From the NCBI GenBank assembly GCA_003315675.1, contig NIZU01000035.1:1-5792 (forward strand): a DNA stretch of 5,792 nucleotides, in the 5' to 3' direction. This document shows, in pieces, positions 1-5,227 of this stretch. Position 1 is the first letter of the stretch; the number at the start of each line of letters is the position of its first letter. Both the position numbers and the translations under genes were made by a program. The notes below the pieces were generated by a model. The model made no database searches and was not told the origin of the DNA. It worked only from the letters and a program-made list of their open reading frames with translations. The stretch is from Methanocorpusculum sp. MCE. GTDB taxonomy: Archaea; Halobacteriota; Methanomicrobia; Methanomicrobiales; Methanocorpusculaceae.

Positions 1-600
1 GGCGTTGATACAGTGGTCTGGCAGGAGTTTCAGAGACAACTTGACCTGAAAGGTCTGAAAATTGAACAAGGTATGATTCAGGATGCAACGTTTGTGTATG
101 CTGAACCCGGTCATTGTAAGAAAGACACGCCGCGAGGAGATCAGGCAAAAACACGACGGGATAAAGATGGAAAAATCATGTCCAAGAACGGCAAAATGCA
201 CTATGGCTATAAACTTCATACCATCATGGATACGACGCACGATCTTATTCGACGCATTGAAACCACCACGGCAAATGTTCATGATAGTCAGGTGGACCTC
301 TCAGAAAAAGGAGAAGTGGTCTATCGGGATCGGGGATATCAGGGAGCAAAATGCAAGGGATATAGTGCCACAATGAAAAGGGGAGCGAGAGGGCATCCCA
401 TTGGCATACGAGATAAACTGAGAAATCTGCGAATAAGTAGGAAGAGATCAAAGGGCGAGAGACCCTATGCAGTGATCAAAAATGTTTTTCATGCAGGGTT
501 GGTGAAGGTAACAACGCTGCAAAGAGTACGAGTGAAAAATATGCTGGCTGCATTTTGTTATAATATCTATCAGGTGAAAACGATTCAAAACAGAGTGTAA
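1..600 (+). CDS. IS5-family-like DDE transposase, C-terminal part (5' end truncated by window)
   Basis: The frame is open from base 1, so the true start lies upstream; the GTG at 13 is only an internal codon. Counting codons from base 1, the likely catalytic residues are D28 (in QDATFV), D110 (in YRDRGYQG) and E153 (in KGERPYAVIK). The R(3)E(6)K part of the IS4/IS5-type Y(2)R(3)E(6)K signature is intact (R149, E153, K160), while the Tyr position reads Ser. The segment KMHYGYKLH and the basic region before the last Glu are also typical. The enzyme would cut and join IS ends. No frameshift or stop interrupts the visible part, so this copy may be active if its 5' end is intact. The gene ends in TAA and is followed by an A-run and a hairpin/T-run. 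Confidence 0.85.
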   Translation, partial: GVDTVVWQEFQRQLDLKGLKIEQGMIQDATFVYAEPGHCKKDTPRGDQAKTRRDKDGKIMSKNGKMHYGYKLHTIMDTTHDLIRRIETTTANVHDSQVDLSEKGEVVYRDRGYQGAKCKGYSATMKRGARGHPIGIRDKLRNLRISRKRSKGERPYAVIKNVFHAGLVKVTTLQRVRVKNMLAAFCYNIYQVKTIQNRV

Positions 601-606
601 ATTAAA

Positions 607-730
607 AAAAAAAACGTCAAGGAATAATGGGTATTCTTCTTTTTTTTGGGGGGGTGAGGGGGTATGGATGTAGCCAATCTTCCTTAAATCATGATTCGCG
701 TTAAAAAATGGGTTGATAGATATTCTCAAT
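607..730 (+). repeat. Left arm of long inverted repeat (IS non-coding tail)
   Basis: This 124-base stretch is the reverse complement of 5670-5792. By eye the only differences are T8G7 (640-654) against T7G8 in the other arm, and six A (703-708) against five. Identity stops abruptly after base 730, where the flanks become unrelated. The arm holds the IS terminator hairpin, a T-run/G-run and the presumed IS end. It may reach further left: the A-run here has 11 A, while the other copy is cut by the window edge after 8. Confidence 0.93.
619..647 (+). terminator. Hairpin plus T8 downstream of transposase
   Basis: AAGGAATA (619-626, one G bulged) can pair with TATTCTT (632-638) around the loop ATGGG, followed after one C by eight T (640-647). 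This resembles an intrinsic terminator; in archaea the T-run alone may suffice. It starts 19 bases after the transposase stop and would stop read-through into the downstream gene, which runs in the opposite direction. Confidence 0.5.
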
Positions 731-769
731 GAGTTTGTGAGGTATATTTGGAGGGTGGTGCGTGAGACT

Positions 770-994
770 TCAGGCCGATGCATGGGTCGGTGCTGTCGTC
801 ATCTTCGGCATATAAATTGCCTGGCGTGCATCACGGAAGTTGAACTTCTCGATGATGAGGCCATTTTCCTTCAGACGTCTGAGCGCATAGCGGACCGTGC
901 GTGGCGCAAGTTCTGTGCTTAAGACAATATCTTTGTGCGTCTGAGAACCTGTGCGTTCCAGCAACTGGAAGATCGTGAGACACGACTTGGGCAT
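770..994 (-). CDS. Small winged helix-turn-helix transcriptional regulator
   Basis: This encodes a 74-aa protein that is essentially one winged-helix DNA-binding domain, of the ArsR/MarR-like type common in methanogens. Residues 6-14 form the first helix, about 19-28 (THKDIVLSTE) the second, and 31-44 (PRTVRYALRRLKEN) is the recognition helix. A short wing with IIEKFNFRDARQ follows. There is no sensor domain or Cys cluster, so the ligand, if any, is unknown. The ATG at 994 was chosen because a TATA box lies at 1031-1037 and GAGATC sits just upstream; a start at 1009 (five residues longer, nearly leaderless) is equally compatible. The open frame reaches 1090, but that would place the start upstream of the promoter. 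The gene is divergent from the OB-fold gene and ends 39 bp from the IS boundary. Regulation of itself or its neighbour is inferred. Confidence 0.78.
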   Translation of the reverse strand: MPKSCLTIFQLLERTGSQTHKDIVLSTELAPRTVRYALRRLKENGLIIEKFNFRDARQAIYMPKMTTAPTHASA

Positions 995-1030
995 GTTTGA
1001 TCTCTGCATACAAGATAGTCTACGTGAAAG

Positions 1031-1045
1031 TATATAATCATTTCC
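1031..1045 (-). promoter_or_regulatory. TATA box and BRE-like element of the winged-helix gene
   Basis: On the minus strand the bases read GGAAATGATTATATA, with TTATATA (1037-1031) as the TATA box and a purine-rich stretch before it as BRE. Transcription about 26 bases downstream would begin near 1008, close to the candidate ATGs at 1009 and 994. Confidence 0.6.
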
Positions 1046-1047
1046 CA

Positions 1048-1114
1048 CACTAGTTCGTGTTATTTTGGACATTTTGTTTTTATAGTTCAATATTGTTCTA
1101 GTGTTTCAGAACTA
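1048..1114. promoter_or_regulatory. Inverted CACTAGTTC / GTTCTAGTG motifs, candidate operator
   Basis: CACTAGTTC (1048-1056) and GTTCTAGTG (1095-1103) are imperfect inverted copies, matching at 7 of 9 positions. TAGTTC recurs at 1083-1088, and its reverse complement GAACTA lies at 1109-1114. A local dyad GTTCT (1095-1099) / AGAAC (1108-1112) also exists. The cluster lies between the divergent winged-helix and OB-fold genes, immediately upstream of the regulator's TATA box. Binding by the adjacent regulator is a guess from position. Confidence 0.35.
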
Positions 1115-1209
1115 AAATAGAATCCTCTGATGGGTCTGTTGGGCAGAATGAGGCAGGAAACGAAGATTAATATGGTCCGGGTAACATACACACAAAACGC
1201 CGCGCGGTA

Positions 1210-1542
1210 ATGATCATGACTTTTGTGATCCTGCTGCTTGCCGCCCTGTATGCCGGAACGATACTTCTTTTTCCTAATGGCGGGGCCGTTTCCTATCTGG
1301 ATGACATATCCGACGTGACCCTCGTATATCTGGAAGGGGTCGTTTTCGACACGAAGATCACGAGTGCCGGCGGTCACTTGATCGTGAATGTCTCAGGCGT
1401 CGATGTGTTTGTTCCAAACGGAGGAAGTGAATCCGTACTTCTTCCGGGAGACCGGGTCAGGGTAGTGGGCATTGTCGATACGTATGCCGGAAAGAAAGAG
1501 ATCGTTGTAAACGGTATGCACGAGATAACGATTCTGGTGTGA
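1210..1542 (+). CDS. Membrane-anchored OB-fold protein
   Basis: This encodes a 110-aa protein. Residues 3-22 are strongly hydrophobic (FVILLLAALYAG) and form an uncleaved signal anchor or signal peptide. The remaining ~85 residues are strand-rich with the spacing of an OB-fold: VVFDTKITSAGGHLIV, VDVFVPNGG, then LPGDRVRVVGIVDTYAGKKEIVV. This resembles small OB-fold nucleic-acid-binding-type proteins of methanogens, but the anchor puts the domain outside the membrane, so binding nucleic acid is not assured. No catalytic motif is seen. There is no clear Shine-Dalgarno sequence; ATTAATAT at 1166-1173 could be the TATA box of a short-leader transcript. An ATG at 1216 is an alternative start. The next gene follows after 24 bp and may be co-transcribed. 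Confidence 0.72.
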   Translation: MIMTFVILLLAALYAGTILLFPNGGAVSYLDDISDVTLVYLEGVVFDTKITSAGGHLIVNVSGVDVFVPNGGSESVLLPGDRVRVVGIVDTYAGKKEIVVNGMHEITILV

Positions 1543-1566
1543 TCTTAATATTTTGAACCGACATAC

Positions 1567-1983
1567 ATGACTGGTATGACAGATATGCCCGCACCCGGTG
1601 AACAGATCGATCTGCTGAAACTCAAAGAGATCCGGCAGCGCGAACGAATCAATGTCTATCTCTATATGGATGCAGAGATCGCAAAGACCTCGAATCTCAC
1701 GGATGATGTGGAAAAATACCGTTTGACTGATCCGGATTTCCGCCCGTTCCTCGAGATCGATGATTGGCTGAAGAATATGCAGAAACATATGAAGCAGATC
1801 GAGGGTCCCGGAGCAAACATTGAAAAAATGCTGAGAGAGCAGCCTCTTGCCGCGGAAATTCTCGAAATTGGAACGATGCAGACGGCCGTCGGTCCGCGGG
1901 GATATATCAAAGCTCTCCTGCCATATCTTGATGAGATGGAGGAGATGGAAGTCAGGGAAGCGAAGGGATTCAAACAAAAATAA
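1567..1983 (+). CDS. Conserved-looking hypothetical protein, acidic, mostly helical
   Basis: I do not recognise this 138-aa protein. It has no signal peptide, membrane segment, Cys pairs or nucleotide-binding motif. The composition is charged and Met-rich with long predicted helices: about 15-40, a middle part with DDWLKNMQKHMKQIEG (about 65-80), and a C-terminal helix LLPYLDEMEEMEVREAKG. A conserved-looking turn GTMQTAVGPRGYIKALLPY precedes that last helix. It is probably cytoplasmic. ATGs at 1567, 1576 and 1585 compete; TTAATATTTT (1546-1555) could be a TATA box, which would favour a leaderless start at 1576 or a start at 1585. It lies 24 bp after the OB-fold gene on the same strand, and is convergent with the HKD-protein gene 57 bp away. 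Codon use fits its neighbours, so I judge it a real gene. Confidence 0.7.
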   Translation: MTGMTDMPAPGEQIDLLKLKEIRQRERINVYLYMDAEIAKTSNLTDDVEKYRLTDPDFRPFLEIDDWLKNMQKHMKQIEGPGANIEKMLREQPLAAEILEIGTMQTAVGPRGYIKALLPYLDEMEEMEVREAKGFKQK

Positions 1984-2040
1984 GTGCGGGTCCAAAAGAT
2001 CCCGGATATCCTGGCCAAATTATGAAGACACTCTGCATAA

Positions 2041-3693
2041 TCATCTTCTTCGGTAAATCAGGATGCCCATAAGAAGGATCAGAATCCCGCCTGCAAGAAT
2101 AAAGCGGACGTCAAAACCGATTCCGGCCGAGACGGGGTCTTTATCGAAATCCCCATCCCAGTCGTACGCGAAAACGGCTGTATAATATTCTGCAGCCTCA
2201 ATGCTTTGGATGATCAGACCCGCCTCGCGGTTATTGTTCGGCGAGTTATAGTTCCAGTTTATGGAACTGATGAGAACATACTCGCCGTCAACGATCACGC
2301 CTTTGTTGTGCAGTTTGGTAAGATACTCTCCGGGCAGTATCAGCTTTGCCGAAATAGTCGGACCATATCGGTTCAGCGTAGCCGCGAGCTCGTTATTGTC
2401 CGCTTCATCTTCCGTATTATAGTACATGCCGTCCAGCATCACCCGAACTTCGGCACCTCTGTCGGCGGCATCGATAACTGCGGCGAGCCAGGTGTTTTCG
2501 CCGTCAGGATACGGCGAAATATAGGCCTGCTGGAGATCGATCGATGTGCCGGCAGATCTGACCAGATCGGGAACAAGACTGCTTGTATCCGGCGAGATGA
2601 CCGGCGTTATGTTCACATTGTAGAGAGTTAACGTAGTAAAATATGGGGATATCTTTTCATCGGACCATGATGCGGGAAGGGGTTCGGTCCAGGGAACGTA
2701 AACGTATATGTCGTAGCCCAAAACATCGGCGGTGAAAACATCCGTGAAGTACTCGGCGATCTCCGCGTCATAGACCGCTGCCCCCCAGCCCCTGTTTCCT
2801 TTTGTGCCTGGAAGGGGAATCCCGCTTGGCTTGAAGTTTTCCGAGAGAACGACCGTAACGTAGTTATCCGCGACCATATATTTTGCATGCAGATACCGGT
2901 ATCTTGCAGGGAGATTTCCTTCGCTTTCGATCGTAATTACGGAGACGCCGTGTTCCATCAGATAGTTCATAACGCCTTTCTGCTCATCTGACATCCCGCC
3001 CACCGGACCGCCTTCAAGCAGGATTGTCACCGAAACACCTCTATCCACGGCAGAAATGATCTCCCGGGCAAGTTCCGGATGAGTAAATTCGTACATCGAT
3101 ATCAGCAGCGTGTCGGTTGATTCCCGGATAACATTCGTCACGACATCGTATGACGAGTCCGGCGAGACGAACAATGTCGCCGAGTCTGCGGTGAATGTTT
3201 CGGGAGAGAATCTGCTCTGGCCGATTTTATAGATACGTTCATCCCAGACGCCGTTTGTGCACACATGGACACGGCCGTTCGATGCTGCGAGTTCGTCCGG
3301 CCAGGAGACTGTCGAAATGATTTCTCCATTGGAAAGAAGAGCGAGTTCGTCTCCGGTGTTCGCCATCTGAAATCTGCCGCTTTGCAGGACATTAGGCGTT
3401 GTGCCGCTCTCGAGGATCTCATAATCCGGGAAGGTCCCGTGGATCGAATTATATGCCTCGGCACTTCTGGCAACGATTATTTCTCCATTAGAGATTGAGC
3501 CTGCGGGAAAAGAGACCGTTCCTTCACCGTCGGTGACGGTCCAGCCGGTGAGACTGCCCGTTCCTTCCAGAATAAAATACTCATCTCCATCCCCTGAGGC
3601 ATATCCATCGGGACAGAACTCGGTAAGAACGAAAGCCGAGACGGGAGATATGCAGTGAGTAAGAAGCAAAAAGGTAATGAGCACCCATTTCAT
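2041..3693 (-). CDS. Secreted, membrane-anchored lamin-tail plus phospholipase D-like (two HKD motifs) protein
   Basis: This encodes a 550-aa protein. Residues 1-20 are a signal peptide with likely cleavage after PVSA. Residues about 21-155 match a lamin-tail-like (LTD) beta domain: VLTEFCPDG, GDEYFILEG, GWTVTDGEG, FQMANTGDELALL. Residues about 170-510 hold two phospholipase D-like halves, each with an intact HxKxxxxD motif: H269/K271/D276 followed by SENF, and H462/K464/D469 followed by SSINWN. Residues 530-547 form a membrane helix ending in three Arg, so the enzyme should sit on the outer cell face with a cytoplasmic tail tip. The HKD superfamily cleaves or transfers phosphodiesters via a phospho-His intermediate. 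The substrate here could be lipid head groups or nucleic acid and cannot be decided. The ATG at 3693 is fixed by the signal peptide. The gene is divergent from the kinase gene. Confidence 0.87.
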   Translation of the reverse strand: MKWVLITFLLLTHCISPVSAFVLTEFCPDGYASGDGDEYFILEGTGSLTGWTVTDGEGTVSFPAGSISNGEIIVARSAEAYNSIHGTFPDYEILESGTTPNVLQSGRFQMANTGDELALLSNGEIISTVSWPDELAASNGRVHVCTNGVWDERIYKIGQSRFSPETFTADSATLFVSPDSSYDVVTNVIRESTDTLLISMYEFTHPELAREIISAVDRGVSVTILLEGGPVGGMSDEQKGVMNYLMEHGVSVITIESEGNLPARYRYLHAKYMVADNYVTVVLSENFKPSGIPLPGTKGNRGWGAAVYDAEIAEYFTDVFTADVLGYDIYVYVPWTEPLPASWSDEKISPYFTTLTLYNVNITPVISPDTSSLVPDLVRSAGTSIDLQQAYISPYPDGENTWLAAVIDAADRGAEVRVMLDGMYYNTEDEADNNELAATLNRYGPTISAKLILPGEYLTKLHNKGVIVDGEYVLISSINWNYNSPNNNREAGLIIQSIEAAEYYTAVFAYDWDGDFDKDPVSAGIGFDVRFILAGGILILLMGILIYRRR

Positions 3694-3704
3694 ACTGATT
3701 TTTC

Positions 3705-3735
3705 TTAATTTACGTCATACTATTAGTGTATGACG
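3705..3735. promoter_or_regulatory. Divergent promoter core and perfect 8-bp inverted repeat (candidate operator)
   Basis: TTAATTTA (3705-3712) fits a TATA box for the plus-strand kinase gene, predicting transcription from about 3734. Directly after it CGTCATAC (3713-3720) and GTATGACG (3728-3735) form a perfect inverted repeat with a 7-base spacer, covering the stretch between TATA box and start site. A repressor there would block polymerase loading. The right arm touches the GGAGGGG ribosome site at 3735-3741, so an RNA hairpin role is possible only if transcription starts further upstream. The identity of any binding protein is unknown. Confidence 0.5.
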
Positions 3736-3747
3736 GAGGGGACGGTG

Positions 3748-4242
3748 ATGAAAATCGGCGGGAGTCTGATGGATTCCGCAGAAAAAATACTTGCCGAGAT
3801 CCCGGCATCGCCGACATTAATCGTTCCGGGCGGCGGGATATTTGCGGATTTTGTCCGGATCGAAAGGATCGATGACGAAGCCGCCCACTGGAAAGCGATC
3901 GAGGCGATGGAAAAATACGGCAGGTTCCTCTCTACCTATGGGTATCCGGTCACGCATGAACTGAAAATCCCGGGTGAACCAACCATCCTCCTCCCCAAAT
4001 CCGTCCTGCAAAAAGAAGATCCGCTCCCTCACACATGGGACATAACCTCCGACTCGATCGCGGCATGGGTCGCCGGCGTTCTCAAATGCCGGCTGGTGAT
4101 CGTTAAATCGACGGATTTCGGAGAAGATCTCGTAGATCCGTCGTTTTCCTCGGTTCTTGCACAAAGCGGTATGCCTGCCGTGATCATCAACGGACGGGCT
4201 TTCGGCAGTGTGAGGGGATACTTTGAAGCCACACGTTTATAA
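3748..4242 (+). CDS. mfnE: Amino-acid-kinase-fold protein, MfnE-like (methanofuran biosynthesis kinase)
   Basis: This encodes a 164-aa protein of the aspartokinase/uridylate-kinase fold. Visible motifs are the N-terminal phosphate loop KIGGS (2-6), PGGG (27-30), HWKAIEAME (47-55), HTWDITSDSIAAW (95-107) and a C-terminal INGR (147-150). This pattern matches the archaeal kinase group that includes MfnE, which phosphorylates [5-(aminomethyl)furan-3-yl]methyl phosphate with ATP to the diphosphate used to build methanofuran, the first C1 carrier of methanogenesis from CO2. It is shorter than the roughly 200-aa homologue I remember from Methanocaldococcus. The ATG at 3748 was chosen because GGAGGGG (3735-3741) sits six bases upstream. 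An in-frame ATG at 3730 lies inside the inverted repeat and before the expected transcription start. The exact substrate is inferred from family likeness. Confidence 0.68.
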   Translation: MKIGGSLMDSAEKILAEIPASPTLIVPGGGIFADFVRIERIDDEAAHWKAIEAMEKYGRFLSTYGYPVTHELKIPGEPTILLPKSVLQKEDPLPHTWDITSDSIAAWVAGVLKCRLVIVKSTDFGEDLVDPSFSSVLAQSGMPAVIINGRAFGSVRGYFEATRL

Positions 4243-4248
4243 TAAACG
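4234..4248 (+). promoter_or_regulatory. Palindromic TATA element of the zinc-ribbon/aEF-1beta operon
   Basis: CGTTTA (4234-4239) and TAAACG (4243-4248) are perfect inverted arms around TAA, which is also the stop codon of the kinase gene. The contained TTTATAAT resembles a TATA box; transcription would begin around 4265, just before the zinc-ribbon gene's ribosome site. The promoter is thus embedded in the end of the upstream gene. Confidence 0.4.
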
Positions 4249-4261
4249 GACGCTAATTAAC

Positions 4262-4275
4262 TAAGGAGTTTGATC
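4262..4275 (+). promoter_or_regulatory. Unusually long Shine-Dalgarno sequence
   Basis: TAAGGAGTTTGATC matches the complement of the 16S rRNA 3' end (TAAGGAGGTGATC) except for one extra base and one change. The core GGAG lies nine bases before the ATG at 4278. This suggests strong translation, which suits a translation-related operon, and it fixes the start. Confidence 0.6.
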
Positions 4276-4277
4276 GT

Positions 4278-4439
4278 ATGGCAACTATAAAATGTACATC
4301 ATGCAATGCCCCGCTCGCAGAGCGCGGCGCTACCGAGTTTAAATGCCCTGACTGTGGAGAGATAATTTACCGCTGTGCACGCTGCAGAAAACAGAGTGTA
4401 AAATACACCTGCCCGAAGTGCGGATTCCAGGGGCTCTGA
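4278..4439 (+). CDS. Small zinc-ribbon protein (HVO_2753-like, translation-associated)
   Basis: This encodes a 53-aa protein, MATIKCTSCN... to ...CGFQGL, with four CxxC pairs at C6/C9, C23/C26, C33/C36 and C45/C48. These should hold two zinc ions in a pair of ribbons. It matches the short archaeal zinc-ribbon family annotated as an RNA-binding protein involved in translation. Basic residues (RCARCRKQSVKY, 32-43) between the ribbons could contact RNA. It lies seven bases upstream of the aEF-1beta gene, a pairing that is common in euryarchaea and the main support for a translation role. Its molecular function is not established by this sequence. It has a very strong ribosome-binding site and probably its own promoter at 4234-4248. 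Confidence 0.9.
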   Translation: MATIKCTSCNAPLAERGATEFKCPDCGEIIYRCARCRKQSVKYTCPKCGFQGL

Positions 4440-4446
4440 ATCATTA

Positions 4447-4707
4447 ATGGGTGAAGTCGTTGTTATTCTGAAAATCATGCCGGAATCGCCGGATGTTGAC
4501 CTTGAGAAACTGCAGGCAGACATCAGAGCAAAAGTATCCGGTATCGAGGATATGAAAGTCGAGCCGATCGGATTTGGTCTCTCTGCAATCAAGATTGCCA
4601 TGATCACTGAAGATGATGAGGGAGCTGGCGATAAAATAGAAGGACTGTTTTCCCAGATTCCGGGCATCGACCGCACAGAGATCGAGTCTCTGAACCGGTT
4701 ACTCTAA
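4447..4707 (+). CDS. ef1b: Archaeal translation elongation factor 1-beta (aEF-1beta)
   Basis: This encodes an 86-aa protein, the usual length of archaeal EF-1beta, which is only the guanine-nucleotide exchange domain of the eukaryotic factor. Recognisable stretches are the first strand VVVILKIMPESPDVDLEKL, the central VEPIGFGLSAIKI (the conserved GFG-type loop) and the C-terminal Arg/Leu-rich end. It promotes GDP release from aEF-1alpha so that it can bind GTP and aminoacyl-tRNA again; it acts in the cytoplasm. It begins seven bases after the zinc-ribbon stop codon without a strong ribosome site of its own, so coupled translation is likely. Two T-runs follow the stop codon and end the operon. 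Confidence 0.96.
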   Translation: MGEVVVILKIMPESPDVDLEKLQADIRAKVSGIEDMKVEPIGFGLSAIKIAMITEDDEGAGDKIEGLFSQIPGIDRTEIESLNRLL

Positions 4708-4712
4708 ATATC

Positions 4713-4742
4713 TTTTTTTTTCTTTTCAGAACGTTTTTTTTT
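4713..4742 (+). terminator. Double T-run archaeal terminator
   Basis: Nine T (4713-4721) and a second nine T (4734-4742) follow the aEF-1beta stop codon within 35 bases, with a pyrimidine stretch between. T-runs without a stem are the usual archaeal termination signal. Two in tandem suit a highly expressed operon. Confidence 0.75.
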
Positions 4743-5035
4743 CTAAACGTATGTTCTCCGTTCGGTAATTTTGCATTCGCATTTGATTGTAAATCGTGTT
4801 ACGGACCGTGTGTCTGAAGACGGGAAAAATATCGGGCAGTATCCTTCACTGCAGTGGGGCGCACCGGCTGAAACGGCGTATTTTTTTTATTCGCGTTTAA
4901 TCGTGCCGATTTTGATTTTGTGCCCAATTATCGGGCAAATTTCGATTTCATGAGAAAATAGGCCGCAGATCGCTAAAATATGAAAAATACGTCAGCAGAT
5001 GGCGAATCGGGCAATTATGCGCGGACTTTTTTTGT
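4743..5035. other. Non-coding AT-rich spacer with ATCGGGCA repeats and nested dyads
   Basis: No convincing gene is present; a 60-codon frame at 4771-4953 lacks a ribosome site and protein-like character. The octamer ATCGGGCA occurs three times, at 4831-4838, 4930-4937 and 5006-5013. The middle copy forms a dyad TGCCC (4921-4925) / GGGCA (4933-4937). Outer arms CGTATTTTT (4877-4885) and AAAAATACG (4983-4991) form a 9-bp inverted pair around it. Function is unknown; it lies upstream of the decarboxylase promoter. Confidence 0.45.
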
Positions 5036-5051
5036 GAGAAACATTTAAATA
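5036..5051 (+). promoter_or_regulatory. BRE and TATA box of the AdoMet-decarboxylase-like gene
   Basis: GAGAAACA (5036-5043) precedes TTTAAATA (5044-5051), a near-ideal archaeal BRE/TATA pair. Transcription would start around 5073, giving a leader of about 155 bases before the ATG at 5228. Confidence 0.7.
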
Positions 5052-5073
5052 CTGAACTACTGATCTATTATTA

Positions 5074-5227
5074 TCCAACGTGTGCTGTAGAGAGTAAATA
5101 AGCCGTGTTTCCAAACCCAATAAAACCGGTGCTAAACCTCATAGATGAAGCCCCAGGCAGAACGGTGTCTGAGGCGGTATGCAGCCCGAAAGGGAGGCAG
5201 GCACGCCACGCTGGAAGGACTTTATCT
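5074..5227 (+). ncRNA. Candidate structured 5' leader of the AdoMet-decarboxylase-like gene
   Basis: The predicted mRNA leader turns GC-rich from about 5125 onward. By eye a nested stem can form: CCAG (5153-5156) with CTGG (5211-5214), GGTGT (5164-5168) with ACGCC (5203-5207), CTG (5169-5171) with CAG (5198-5200), and a CCC-GAAA-GGG hairpin (5185-5194) with a GNRA tetraloop. The outer stem would cover the first two G of the ribosome site GGAAGGA (5213-5219). A competing hairpin CAGA (5158-5161) / TCTG (5168-5171) excludes the inner stem. This is riboswitch-like in layout, but it is an unaided fold and matches no class I know. Confidence 0.4.

Larger units (their letters stand above)
1..730 (+). 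mobile_element. IS5-family-like insertion sequence, right (3') part, 5' part outside window
   Basis: This is the 3' portion of an insertion sequence: the C-terminal part of a DDE transposase followed by about 130 bp of non-coding tail. The inner boundary is set at 730 because an inverted copy of the tail at 5670-5792 stays nearly identical up to this base and then diverges. The left terminus, terminal inverted repeats and target duplication cannot be seen. Family assignment rests on the transposase sequence alone, without a database match. Confidence 0.8.

Noticed and set aside
448..783. 111-codon minus-strand frame crossing the IS boundary
   Set aside because: It spans transposase antisense, the homopolymer tail and the IS junction, so it cannot be a conserved gene.
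995..1090. N-terminal extension of the winged-helix regulator to an ATG at 1090
   Set aside because: It would start upstream of the TATA box at 1031-1037 and adds residues unlike the compact family.
1984..2040. Bidirectional terminator between convergent genes
   Set aside because: Only short imperfect dyads around CCCGGATATCC are present and there is no T-run in either direction.
4771..4953. 60-codon open frame in the spacer
   Set aside because: It has no ribosome site, an AT-rich low-complexity part and no recognisable sequence; it overlaps repeats and dyads.
5126..5175. S-box (SAM-I) riboswitch likeness: GATGAAGCCC and GGTGCTAAACC segments
   Set aside because: The two segments occur in the wrong order for an S-box, and the GGCAAC and closing stem elements are missing.
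5141..5175. C/D box guide RNA (AGATGA then CTGA)
   Set aside because: Only one weak C box and one D box are seen, without C'/D' boxes or a closing stem.
5105..5227. In-frame 41-codon N-terminal extension of the decarboxylase from a GTG at 5105
   Set aside because: The extension has no protein-like character, the ATG at 5228 has a good ribosome site and gives the normal family length, and the bases are better explained as an RNA leader.
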